Shown in pieces: positions 11,901 to 23,900 of a stretch of 64,000 bases of DNA; position 1 is the first letter of the stretch, and each line of letters opens with the position of its first letter. The notes beneath the pieces were generated by a model. It was given only the letters and a program-made list of their open reading frames with translations. It had not been told where the DNA came from and did not search any database. A program made the translations under genes and the position numbers. The stretch is taken from positions 1,860,001 through 1,924,000 of the forward strand of contig CAIIXF020000001.1 in NCBI GenBank assembly GCA_903813345.2, given 5' to 3'. Source of the stretch: Owenia fusiformis (Eukaryota > Annelida > Polychaeta > Sabellida > Oweniidae).

Positions 11901-13609
11901 AAGTTAGCTTTTATGAGGCTAAGTTAGCTTTTAAGCTAACTTGCATGAATGTATCTGCATAGTAAGTCCAAGCCACCACAGGTACATCATATCCTTCCAA
12001 AAAGTGGCTGGTGAGACCATATGTGTTTGATGTGAATGTAAGAAAAAAAACTAATTTTGTTTTTCTTAACTGAAGTATTCCTGTACCATTCCTGATGTTT
12101 CTCATCTTATGTCTACCAGATGTCCTGAGCTGTTGAAGCTTTGATTCCTGAGAAGCTTAAACTACAATGTTCAGTGGTAGTGATGACATGACCACACACA
12201 GAGCATTATTTAATTGTTCATATGTTCTGGATTACCAGTGACCTGCTTTACTCAAGCAATGGGGTTCATTGTAAACACTGGCCTGATCACCCAATGTTTA
12301 CAGACATGAAGCCTGTTTACGCTTTGGGAAACAAGTCTATTGAAATCCAAAGGACATTGCAATATTATAGTTTTGTCCCTGCTTCTGTTTAAATGAGGTG
12401 GACGAACTTGTGACCCTCTGGGGGTGAGTGCCACGATGGACAAGAGCTCTGTCCATTTGCTTCATCGAAGTGTTTCCCTACTACTGACTGTAGGTTCCCC
12501 TCATACCCCCAGTTCCACTTTCAAGCAACTGTCCCAGCTTGTGACCCCATCCACTGCAATGGATGTGCCCATCAAGTTTGAATCCTACCTCGCCTCCCTA
12601 ACTGCCTTTGTACCAAAAGGGCAATGATGACTGAAGTTGAATCATTCTCAGTACAAATGTTATGAGATATTATCTGAATCCTTCCAATTGGAAACTGTTT
12701 GTGAAAGGATATATCTTGAAGATACGTTTGATTGATTCAATTTCATTTGACAACCCTTTACTTTTTGGCCAATTCATATCACATGTGTGATATTCAAAAT
12801 TTATTATTGAATAACCAGTCTTATTTCCAGGACTGTAACACTTTTATTCCAGCCCAGCATGAACCAAGTGATGACCTTCAACCTAATTAACATTGTACAC
12901 TATGCTATATAAAAGTAATCTGAACAGATGAACACTATCATGATTGCTGTTCGATTAAAGTGACTTATTTGGTGTACCCAATGAAGCGACGATATTGGGA
13001 GCCACTCTTAATATTGACATTGAGAATTAAAGCTTATGAACAGAGACATGTACCCTATACTTATAAGAATTGATTCTGCAGCTTTGTGATGACTCTGCAT
13101 TTTGAGGAAGGACACAAAGAATGGCTGACAAGCTCAATTTTATATTGTACTAGAGACCATGCCAATACTAAACATATTCCCCTATTATAGTGGGGAACCA
13201 GTGACAATGACTGTATCATCAATGAATGTGATGGTAAGAACATTTAATAAACAGTACAGACAGTATGGATATTACTTCAACCCTTCACAAGAACCATAAC
13301 CTACAAGAGAAAGAAGAAAGACACTAATGCTGCTAGAGACATTTTTGTAATTAAACGTGATTGTTTATGCTAGCCTTTTATGTTATGTATTTCAGGTGAG
13401 AAAGTGTAAACTAACATTGTATTTGATTTAGACTTATGTTTATTAAGTAGTAAACTGATTATACATTAAAACCTTATTGTGTATATATCTATCAATTCCT
13501 TTACTAAGTACTATGTTGTAAATGATGTGTGAAATGCTTATTTTGGGTAATGTGTTTATGTATGATTTTTCATCTTTATAATTTCATAGTTCGAGGACGA
13601 ACTGTTTTT
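11901..13609. other. Internal region of LTR element without recognisable coding
   Basis: About 1.7 kb between the gag region and the purine tract. I find none of the conserved pol motifs (YxDD, DTG-type protease, HHCC or DDE integrase). Short open frames show no domain. A small aagttagctt palindrome lies at 11,895-11,945. Confidence 0.6.
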
Positions 13610-13622
13610 AAAGAGGGAGCAG

Positions 13623-16250
13623 TGTGACGATCCTTCAGATTACTTTGAGCATGGTAATGGAATTGCCTTGAAGGATTGTCACTTTGTTCAACTTTTTGCT
13701 CTTCACTTTATCAATTGTGCTTTTAGTTACTCAATATTTAAAGAGTTATAAAATAATTTAAATTCTGTAAAAGGGTAGTCAGTATTTCTACTTTGGCTAT
13801 ACTCTTAAAGTATGGTTAGAGTTTAATCATTTTACTCTATATTTATATTTATTTTTACTAACCTTCTCTTGTGTTTTTAATGTAATATTATTTACAGGAT
13901 TAATGTCAACATATATATTTTGTTCATAATAAGACTTTAATGTGAATGTTTTAGGCCCAGTTTCATGTTTAATGTTATGTTACAAACTTTTTAGAAAGGG
14001 CAGTTGTCTGGGTTTGTTTCAAAATCCAAAGTGAGGCTTATTAAGCTTGATTTAAGTAAATAAGCACGATTTAAGTGAATTGTCTTTTTCTGTGCTTTTA
14101 TGATTCGAATTCAAGCCGGCCAGACATGGAAAACATTTTGTGGAATTTTAAACATTAAATCGTCACTAAAATTGGATATTTATATTGCCGCAGATAAACC
14201 AACTTAGGTGTACGAGTTGGTAAAGGTAATTGACTTGATCTAATTGTATTTTTGCAGAGTTTTAGTCTTTGAAAAGAAGTATCTGTACACTTGATTTTTT
14301 TTCCTTAATTTTATTGATTTGCCTTGTGAACATCCCGTATTTAAATTGTCCCAGGGATTGTTAAGGAACATTTGACAAGGTTAAAGCAAAGTTACACGCA
14401 GAGTTTTTGTCTTAAAGAACCTATGTAACTTATTAACGAGCGTCGAAAGCAAGTTCCCGGGGTTCCTTATGGAACCTTCTATACAACATTCCCCACAGGG
14501 AATCGTTTAGGAATATTTGACAAGGTGTACGGAAAGTTACTGTCTTTACGAACCTTATGTAGCTTGCTCTAAACCAGAGTCAACTGCAAATTCCAGGGGT
14601 TCATAGACACCTCTATACGACATTCCCCCCCCCCCCCCCATCCAGTTTGGGACTGTATTTAGTTTGTTCACAGGGTAAATTTTATTGATACACTAGAAAT
14701 ACTCCTTTGTATATTTGTATGTTAAATTCTGGGTAATTTAAAGGTGAAATCCCGGGCTTATGGGACCATTATCAAACAACTGATCATTGAAGTACTTTTA
14801 AGGATCACGGTCTTTCGAAGCCCATTTTCGGACTTAAGACACCCCCTCCCCTTCTAGTTTTCCATGTCTGGTCTAATTCTGTGTTAACCACATTCTTATT
14901 CATTGATTATAGATACTAGAATACTTTTAAAATACTGTTTCCCATTTGTTTGCCAATTGTACCATAGTCTGATAGTGGCAAAATGATGTTCCACTTTTCA
15001 TGTGAGTAGTATAGGGAGCTTATTTCAACCCCCCCCCCCCCCCAGGGATGATATAAAATTGCACTGTTAAGTTACATTTTTGGAAAAAGACCCATTTTAG
15101 GCTTTATTGCAAATTGTTTAACTGAACTTCCATTAGCTGTGCTGTTTTATGCATGTTTGGTTTGAGAGATTATTTACTTGATATTACCATCTCGACAGTA
15201 CTGAATTGTGTAATGTTTGTGTAGATTAATAAATAGAAATAGAGTCGTTTTTATACATTATATAAAAATCCACAGAATATCACTTGTTGTGTTCGATTGT
15301 TTTTTATATATATGTTAGAAAATCCCCCCCCCCCCTCATTTTATCTGAAGTAGATTCTGGATTCAAAATAGATTCCGACTAAATTCCAGGTGACTTTAGT
15401 GATACTAACATTCAAGCAACAAGCTTTATCTTAGCTCATATTTGCTAAGGGCTTCTTTGAATAACAATCACTCGCAATAAGTCATACATATATTTCCCCA
15501 GAAACTATGCAATAGGGTATACATGTAGATAAATTACAATCAAGGATCTTACTTTCTGATTTAACCCTTGTCTTATTGATAATATTAGTGAGAATTTCAT
15601 TCACCCTGGTGAGTTTGACAGACTCTTGATTTGAAATAGCCCTACTTTAATTCTTACAAAATCTCCCATTTTAAGTGTGAACAGTGAGCTTTATATACAG
15701 CTCGAAGTCCATTGTAGCCCCCAGTGGCTAAGACTTCCACCTGGTTATACTCACACCCTAACATTATACTTATTTGATACAACTGAACACTGGGCACATT
15801 CAGAATCTGGAGTCTGTTGCCATTCGCCTTTATGAGACATACAACTTACATTAAAAACTGACAAATCTTACTTAGTCTATATTCAGATTTTGTTATCCCG
15901 TAATTGTTATCCCGAAATTGTCCCACTTCATCCTAATAATATTTATCCCAGAATTTATCCCTAAATTTTTATCCCTATATTTATCCCAGAATTTATCCCT
16001 AAATTTTATCCCTAAATTTATCCCTAATTTATCCCTAAATTTTCATCGCAAAATTTATCCCAATTTGATCCCATTTTGTTTTGATACTGTGAACACGGAC
16101 GTTGTTCAATTAAATAGGGATATACATTTCAACTTTTACTTGAACTTGTCCCGAAACTAAGTTAATGAAAACATCAAATCAAACTATTGACTCTTAGACT
16201 GTATTCTGTTTACGACCCCCAAACCACGCTACCACACGAGGGTCGTGACA
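13623..16250 (+). repeat. 3' LTR (2.6 kb)
   Basis: Matches 6,012-8,628 almost base for base, apart from longer C runs and a few substitutions. Preceded by the polypurine tract and followed by the right tgtg target duplication. Confidence 0.92.
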
Positions 16251-16445
16251 TGTGCTCTTGTCATTTGAAAGGGTTTACCCTTGATTTCCGCATGCAAACT
16301 CAATTTTGTTCAATTCAGACAGTTGGTTGTTATGTTGATTTTCTCAATAAATTGGCAATACTATACCCATAAGTTGGTCTCAAGATATATTTAAGATATG
16401 TACAAAATGTAAGATATTATTATTATAATGGGACATCACTGATTA

Positions 16446-16740
16446 TCACATGATACTATGTATAAATCTAGTGATTTGATTGGTTGCTTTCTATGATGTA
16501 TTTCCCGTATCACATAAATTTCATATGATATACCAGCACACATACCACACGTTGTCTTTGGTAACGAAATGACGTCATACAACTTCATTTTATTCTTTCC
16601 TAATTCAAAATGACGTCACATATAGGCTATGTTACTATTTCTTAGAAATGATGAATTCGTCATTTGAGGAACTAGAAGTTAGGACGACAAAGAAAGCTAC
16701 CAATCAAATCACTAAATTTCTACATAGTATGTGATAAAAT
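16446..16740. mobile_element. MITE-like inverted repeat
   Basis: Left arm around 16,446-16,493 (atgatactatgt, agtgatttgattggt, gctttct) is mirrored by a right arm around 16,690-16,735 (agaaagctaccaatcaaatc, acatagtatgtgat). The roughly 200-bp loop contains two tgacgtca-type sites. No coding capacity. Target duplication not resolved. Confidence 0.6.
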
Positions 16741-16746
16741 CATCAT

Positions 16747-16881
16747 CACACGTTTCAGCGTATGTGATACGGGAAATATTCCACTCAGTAAAAAAGTATC
16801 CCCACTCAAGCTGCGCTTTCGTGGTTATACAATTTTTACTTTCGTGGAATATTTCCCGTATCACATGCTGAAACGTGTAAT
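16747..16881. repeat. Hairpin: 38-bp inverted repeat arms
   Basis: The left arm begins cacacgtttcagcg and ends gaaatattccac; the right arm begins gtggaatatttcccg and ends ctgaaacgtgt. The loop is about 57 bp. It abuts the preceding inverted repeat and may belong to the same element. Confidence 0.65.
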
Positions 16882-18100
16882 AACTGATATTATAAGGTAG
16901 TCTATATCCAATAGACTGAATTTCCTGAGAATTAAGTCTATTGATCATTATGTCCCTTCTGTGGGAAAAACAGGAAATTTCCTGCACACAATTATCAATT
17001 TTAGGAAACTTCACTTCCCAAAAATAAGCATTAACAATTCAATTAAGTAATAAGGTACAATTAAATGCTATAAAAAGTAACACAGCATATTGTCAAATGG
17101 AAATAAAGCTAGGGGAAGTAACAAATATGCAAATTAATTTACCCAATCGGCCATTTTGAATGGCACTTCCTATGTAAACAAATAATTTTAAGTCCCATGT
17201 TTTAACATATGGTCTGAATATTTTCATTACAAATTTCAAAAAACTTCAGACTAGAGGATATAGTCTAGATTATCAGGGGGAGAAACCCATGGCGTAATCT
17301 ACCTTTTAGTTCAGAAATCACACAGATCGCCCTCCCAAGATTTCACAAGAGGTAGGCTGCGAGGAACAAAATGGAAATTCTATACTCAAAAATTTTCAAA
17401 ATTAGCCAATACTGCACTGTTTTTGTTATGGTATGTTTCATTGTTTACTCTGTAATTTTTCAAGCTCTAGCCTTCCACCCTTTTTATTTTATTCAGTATT
17501 ATTCCCCAAAAAATTCTTCTTACTGTGCTAATTTTACACCAAAAAATTATTTTAGTGATAAAATCTATCCTAGTTCCTGTATATCAGTCAAACCTAGAAA
17601 AAAATCATGGCAATATCTACGATAGCCATTTACTTGCCAGCATTTAGCTTGTAACTTTTCCAAAAGTAATCCCTGTCTTTCATAAACAAATGATAGCTCG
17701 TATTTCAATAAGAAATAAAAACTGAATGACCTGTCAAAGGGCAATCTCGATAGTAGTTTCGTTCTCTTAATATGCTTATCCTTTGAAAAGTTGACCTACT
17801 TAAAAATATCATGAAAATTAAAAATATAAATGAAATATCTTTTTTTTAAGTATAGACTTTCTGCAGTCATATTTGGATGCTTTTTAAAGAATAAAGTGAG
17901 TTAATAAATTAGATCTACATTTTTTTACATGAAACTTGAAATTCAGTTTAGTTGATTCTCTGGAAATGCATCTCTTTTAACAAGCATCACAATAGAGAAC
18001 CTTCCACATTTTTATTTTTTGAATGTAATGTACATTTCAGAGACATAGCAATTTTTGAAAGTCATGGAAAGTAATTTGGCATCAATATTCATATTTCTTC
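16882..18100. other. No recognisable gene
   Basis: AT-rich. The frame at 17,371-17,625 is hydrophobic and low-complexity, without splice-site or domain support. Confidence 0.4.
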
Positions 18101-18672
18101 ACATGAACAGTACTGTCAACCCCCAAAGATTTTCTCGCGGGACAGATTTTTTAGACCCAGTGCCCAAAATTCGCGGGATTTTGCGGGACATCTACTAAAT
18201 TCGCGGGATTTTGCGGGACATTTAAGGGATTTGCGTAATTGCGCTAATAGGCCAATTTTTTTTTATCAAATTCGCGGGATTTCGCGGGACCATTCGAGGG
18301 ACAAACACCCTAATTGCTGGACAGTTCAAGTGATTTGCGTGATTGGGACTAATATAAAAGCGTGTAAAAGTACTTAAATCAAACTTTCAGATACTGATTA
18401 ATCAAATATAATGCATCGTTACATTGTAACTTAAATAAACGTCAACACAATTTCACAAAATACGCATAGGAATATTATTAATACCATGCTTCAGGTGTGA
18501 GTACCGTAATCTAACACGAAGTTCAAAAATTCGGAACAATACCTTGCACTTCTTGCGTCGTGATGACTATGAAACATTTACCCCCATAATTTTATATATT
18601 AAAATGTACCTAGGCTATTCATATACTGTAGGCATGGGCTTTCAATTGAAAGCCTGATGTAGGGGTTCGATT

Positions 18673-19011
18673 CAGGGGCGGATCTGAGAATCAACAAGGG
18701 GGGGGCCCAAATTTCAGATCAGAGAAAAAAACGTCCGAGCTTGCGCTGGAAAAAATTTTGAGCCCCTAAAACCCAAAAGTGGGCCCAAATTTTGAAATTT
18801 TGAGGCCCATTTTCTTCAAAATTGGGCCTGAAATTGAAAAATTAGGCCTTAAAAGGCCCAGTAATGACCAAAAAGGCCCACAAAGGCCCACTTTTTGGGG
18901 CCTTAAGGCCTCTTTTGGCCCAAAATTTTTTTAGGGCCCAATTTTTTTTTTCTGGGCCCACCCAAGGGGGGGGGGCGGGCCCCCAGGCCCCCCCCCCCTA
19001 ATCCGCCAGTG
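18673..19011. mobile_element. Nested element with CAGGGGCGGAT / ATCCGCCAGTG ends
   Basis: Ends caggggcggat and atccgccagtg are near-perfect inverted repeats, with G-run and C-run stretches just inside. It is flanked by a perfect 5-bp direct repeat cgatt (18,668-18,672; 19,012-19,016). The interior is rich in aaaggccca-type direct repeats. Termini of this kind are common in non-autonomous hAT-like elements, though a 5-bp duplication is shorter than the usual 8 bp. Confidence 0.65.
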
Positions 19012-19058
19012 CGATTAATCTACATCAAATTATAGGGAATGAGGTTACTTTTCTAGAT

Positions 19059-19950
19059 AGGGTTTGTAAAAAAACGGGTACCGGGTAGTAAATCCTCCAT
19101 GCTGGGTTCAAACTTGGTACGTCGAAAAAACCGGGTAGCCAAAAAACGAAATATACGAATATACAACATAATTAGATCATTAGAAAACGTGTAAGATTTG
19201 TTTTGAATTTACAAAAATGTATGTAACTTCCTTCACAATTGAGCTAGAAGCTTCAAATAAAAAGCATTTTAAGGCTCTTTTCTTCCTCTATCATCATGGT
19301 CATATTTCCATTGGTAATGAAGGGGGGGGGGTGCGATCGCACCCCCTCCTGGCTACGCCAATGACATTGTAAGACGATTTGAATAACAAGACAAATCAAT
19401 CTTACTCTATTTTCAATAGTTCGTATGTTGGTACGTGAATTGTTTTGATTATGATTTAAATCTGTAAATAGCTATCGTTGTTTAAGCAGAGAGGTGACGT
19501 GTGTTAATTTACATGATGCAACGTGTAAGATTTTGATTATTATTTAAGTTATCCCAATTTTCGACAAAATGTCCACTGAATTGTAAATTGTTATGTCTTA
19601 CAATGTCATAGGCGTAGCCAGGAGAGGGTGCGATGGTGCGATCGCACCCCCCCCATAACCAATGAAAATATGGCCATGACGATAGAGGAAGAAAAGAGCC
19701 TTAAAATATGCTTTTTATTTGAAGCTTCTAGCTTCAAATAAAGTATGAAGTATGAAGTTTGAAGTATGTTACATACATTTTTGTAAATTCAAAACAAATC
19801 TTACACGTTTTCTCATAATCTAATTATTATGTTATATATTCGTATTTTTCGTTTTTTGGGTACCCGTTTTTTTTAACGGGTACCGGGTACCAAGTTTGAA
19901 CCCAGCATGGAGGATTTACTACCCGGTACCCGGTTTTTTCTACAAACCCT
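19059..19950. mobile_element. Fold-back element, arms over 300 bp, 8-bp TSD
   Basis: Starts agggtttgta and ends tacaaaccct, flanked by a perfect 8-bp duplication ttctagat (19,051-19,058; 19,951-19,958). The arms (about 19,059-19,372 and 19,605-19,950) are inverted copies containing cgggtaccgggta text, an aaacgtgtaagatttgttttg block, and the palindrome ggtgcgatcgcacc next to a cctggctacgcc motif. The loop is about 230 bp. No coding capacity. Confidence 0.82.
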
Positions 19951-20370
19951 TTCTAGATATCAGCGTCCATTTATTGTAACTCGCGTTTGCTAACATTTGC
20001 TCAGTTCTGAGATGAAGGCCACACGGGTAGTAAAAAGGCCAACGTTGGAACTATTTGTGACCTACATCCCTATTTTCCTAATTAAAATGAAAGTCGAACC
20101 CTTCCTCTTTATTTTGATACCAAACAACAGCATGCTAGGCACTTAAAATTAGGTAAACTTTACACCTCAAAAGTGCAAAAACTTAGCTTCTTATATAAGA
20201 TAAGATAATCACAATATAGGGGATTGCAACAATTTCGGAAATTCGCGGAGGTCAAAGCCACATTTGCGGGACTTCGCGGGACATTGCGGGACACGCGAAT
20301 TAGCCTAATTTTGATCAAATTCGCGGGATAATCCCGCCATTCGCGGGACACTTGACAGCTCTGCATGAAC

Positions 20371-20718
20371 TTGTATCAACAGCTGACATTAGAGACACAT
20401 GTCTTCTTGAACTGTTTTTTTTCAGGAGAGTGCAAGTATTTTGTATATTTGTCACAGTGAGTTATAGTAGAGTTTCAGTAAAGAAGCCTTACCACAACGT
20501 TGATTCAATCAAAGCTTATTGGCATACTTATCAGTGAATGTGGATTTAATGGCTTATTATTCGTCTTGCCCAAAAGGAGCATTGGGCAGGCTCAGACAGA
20601 ACATGACTTGAGACTGAGAACATGAACATGATTTGAACAATTCAAATCAAGGTAAAGTTAACTTTGCTCACAAAGGATATTAAACTACATATTCAAAGAT
20701 ATCTCTGTTTTCAGGAAG
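20371..20718. other. Upstream region of MCPH1
   Basis: A probable 3' splice site (ttttcag, 20,708-20,714) lies only four bases before the first MCPH1 ATG, so a non-coding first exon should exist upstream. I could not place it or a promoter with confidence. Confidence 0.4.
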
Positions 20719-20905
20719 ATGAGTAGACTCAGCAGAATGAGTTTTGCTTCCATAAAGTTGGACAGCCCTGCAGATGACATCTCAATGAATGATGATGACA
20801 GTAGTATGAACAATACAACAGGCAATATATTTGATAGAAACATTGATATTGATGACACTGAGGATATACCAGCCACCCAGCCTGTGGACCAGAGAGTGTT
20901 GAAAG
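20719..20905 (+). CDS. MCPH1: MCPH1 coding exon 1
   Basis: Encodes an acidic, Ser/Asp-rich 62-residue N-terminal extension that human MCPH1 lacks. It ends RVLK plus one base, just before the BRCT1 start. Donor gtatgt at 20,906. The open frame continues past the donor by chance to 20,982; the splice is preferred because exon 2 continues BRCT1 in phase. Confidence 0.8.
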
Positions 20906-23900
20906 GTATGTTGTATGAATTATATCACGCATTGATTTTATTAACCTCTATTAGAGGAATATTTTTGAAAAGAATGGATTAATTACTCAAATTTGCAGTA
21001 CTAGACCTCTTACTTAGTAGATCTTTTTTTTATTTTTATTAATCATCTTTATTGTATTCCATAAAATACAGATATACAAACTTAAACAATTGCCAAAGTC
21101 TAATGACATTGACGGCAATTTTGAGTGAAATCCAAAGGAATGTTATTAAGTTTTTACATAATAAGTTATTTTTATGTCATGTTATTGTTAAAATAGATGA
21201 AAAAAAGTCAATAAAATATCATCACACTACACTCGTGTATCACAAAAATGTGTAAGGTTTTTTTTTTTTCCCTTGGCCAGAGGGATTTCAGTTGTAACAT
21301 GTTGTAATCGATTACATGTCCAAAAGATCTAGACCCTGGTGGATATAATATGTTATTATATACCCAATATGTAACACTAATCCTGATTGGTCAATACCTA
21401 GTCACGTGTTCCGAAATAGATTTACTATTTCCCTCGGAAAGTTATATTCCCTCAAATGTGACGTCAGCGGGAATATACATTTAAACTATTGCCCGCTGAC
21501 GTCACAATTGCAAGTTCTATTACCCTTGGAAACGTCTGCGCATCATCACTGCGCAGACAAAAACAGAAAAATGGAGGATGAGCACAAACACAAATCAACT
21601 CCGTTCACCATGACAGACGTGCGTGAACGATACAATATAAGCAACGTGTATAAAGTTCCCTAAGCTCAATACGTCTGTGTAATTTCAAGTGTTATGATAA
21701 TCTATTCCGCGTGTTAAACGCGATTGAATTTGTCAAGTGAGAGTCTCAGAGGCAAAAATTTCTGTTGAGCATCTGATGACGTCACAGCTTATATTGCTAA
21801 CAATGGACCCGGGGACGGGGGCTTTGTAAGCCTTTTTGGCCTTCGCAGAGGAAACGGGACAAGAGTCAGTATAGGGTATATAATAAAACAAATAGTGACT
21901 GCCTAATTTCGAGCAATAGTGTAAATGATTTCCCCTTGGGAATATCCTCTACAATGTACTATTCCCTCAGCCTGCGGCTTCGGGAATAGTACATTGTAGA
22001 GGATATTCCCTCGGGGAAATAATTTACACTATTGCCCTCAATGGCAGTCACTATTTGTATACTACTATGTTCATTAGTTTCTCATTGACATCTATTGGAA
22101 ATTTATTATCTCCAAAAAGTAAGAACTGGGATTGATCATGCATATTAAGTCCATCATAGTGGGTACGGATCCCTATCGTCTCCAATCCTGCAAGTAGTGT
22201 TGTTCTCTGTTCTGTCAGCAGTGGGCATTTCAACAGGAAATGTAAAGTTGTCTGGTTTGTATTGTCACATAAACATTTAGGATTAGCAACCCGTTCAAAG
22301 TTGTGTGCATGGAGGTGAGCTTGCAAGAGAAGTCCGGACCTGAGTCGGTTTAACGGAATTTCTAGGTAGCGAGGCATGGCATTTTTTAGTTTTGATGTGG
22401 ATAGGGTAGAAGCATGGCTTCCATCGCCTCTTACTATTCTTTTAAATCTTGAAATTGGCTGGCCAATTCTATAATCTGGTGGAAGGTTATTCCAAAGGGC
22501 CATACCTTTAAAAATTATAGATTTCTTAGCCAAAGCGCTTGTTTGAAGGGGAATCTTATAGTCCCTGTGGCTCCTTAGTGAGCGCACCTGTATATCATTC
22601 TCATAGGACCTGACAAGATTACAAATGAAAGGAGGAAAGTTATTATATCTTGCTTTAAAAATAAATATTTTGAGATGTTCCTCTCTTCTAGAGGATAAAG
22701 TTTTCCAGTTTATTGATGAGAGAACTTTATTAGTGTTCGAGCCATGGATTGCTCCAGAGACTAGACATGCTGCTCTATAATGTAACCGTTCAAGAGATTG
22801 CAATTTGGTATCTGATGCACTATTGTATATGATGTCACAATAATCAAAATGAGGGAGTATGTATGCATTATATAAAGTTTCAAGGTGCTTGCTTGACAAG
22901 ATCTTGCAGAGTTTCTTCATGGGCCTCATCAGGCTTATTACTTTGTTAATTAAGTGGTCAATGTGAGCGTTGAAGTTTAGGTGCTGGTCAAGAGTAAGTC
23001 CGAGATGTTTATGAGTATTACATCTAGGGACTATTTCCCCGTTCATTTTCAGAGGAGGAGGTTCAATATTAATGTTTGAATGGGGGATGGGGGAAGGGTG
23101 TATTGGAGATCTTTAAGAAAATCCCTGGGAAGTAGTGTTGTATTTCAGTAATCATTTCTTTTTCGTTTAGTATACAATGATCTTCATTTATGTACTATGT
23201 GTTTATTATTTCCAGACTTCTTCCAGTAAAATCTTAAAACTACTCCCCCCTTTGAGAATAGTTTCTGTCAGGCCTGTATCTTAAAGAACAAAAGCAATGG
23301 ATAACTAATACAGTTCCTAGATTTTAGGCAATGTCATCATTATATTACAATTTACAAGTTCACTAATATTTTTTTTATTACAGATGTGAATGCTTATGTT
23401 GAGGTGCGTTCAGTTGCGGAAAACCGTAGTAGAGCGATCATGAGAGAGTTAGAGTTACTGGGGGCCAACATTATGAAGAAGTTTTCAAATGAAGTGACTC
23501 ATGTTGTATTCAAAGATGGCAAGAAAAGTACCAGAGACAAAGCTATTAAGAAAGGAATGCATCTTGTGAATGTGCTTTGGGTAGATAGGTAAGCAAAATA
23601 TAAAGCTATTAAGAAAGGAATGCATCTTGTGAATGTGCTTTGGGTAGATAGGTAAGCAAAATATAAAGCTATTAAGAAAGGGATGCATCTTGTGAATGTG
23701 CTTTGGGTAGATAGGTAAGCAAAATATAAAGCTATTAAGAAAGGAATGCATCTTGTGAATGTGCTTTGGGTAGATAGGTAAGCAAAATATAAAGCTATTA
23801 AGAAAGGAATGCATCTTGTGAATGTGCTTTGGGTAGATAGGTAAGCAAAATATAAAGCTATTAAGAAAGGAATGCATCTTGTGAATGTTCTTTGGGTAGA

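Larger units (their letters stand above)
6012..16250 (+). mobile_element. Young Ty3/gypsy-like LTR retrotransposon, gag-only, broken
   Basis: Two long direct repeats (6,012-8,628 and 13,623-16,250) begin tgtgacga and end tcgtgaca and flank a 5 kb internal region. A 4-bp direct repeat tgtg borders the whole (6,008-6,011; 16,251-16,254). The internal region holds a gag region and, immediately before the 3' LTR, a purine-rich tract (aaagagggagcag) typical of Ty3/gypsy plus-strand priming. No protease, reverse transcriptase, RNase H or integrase domain is recognisable, so it would depend on proteins from a relative. The LTRs differ mostly in C-run length with only a few substitutions, so the insertion is recent. 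The coding region looks broken, with roughly two or more interruptions. Confidence 0.88.
18109..20362. mobile_element. hAT-like element carrying two nested insertions
   Basis: The ends agtactgtcaa and ttgacagctct form an imperfect terminal inverted repeat. Flanks acatgaac (18,101-18,108) and gcatgaac (20,363-20,370) are an 8-bp duplication with one mismatch. Subterminal sequence at both ends is rich in gcgggattttgcgggac-type repeats, which occur nowhere else in the window. No transposase was recognised. The interior is mainly two other elements (18,673-19,011 and 19,059-19,950). Confidence 0.7.

Noticed and set aside
20906-20982. Extension of MCPH1 exon 1 to the end of its open frame
   Set aside because: A good gtatgt donor at 20,906 joins exon 2 in phase and continues BRCT1 as in the family; the extension has no similarity.
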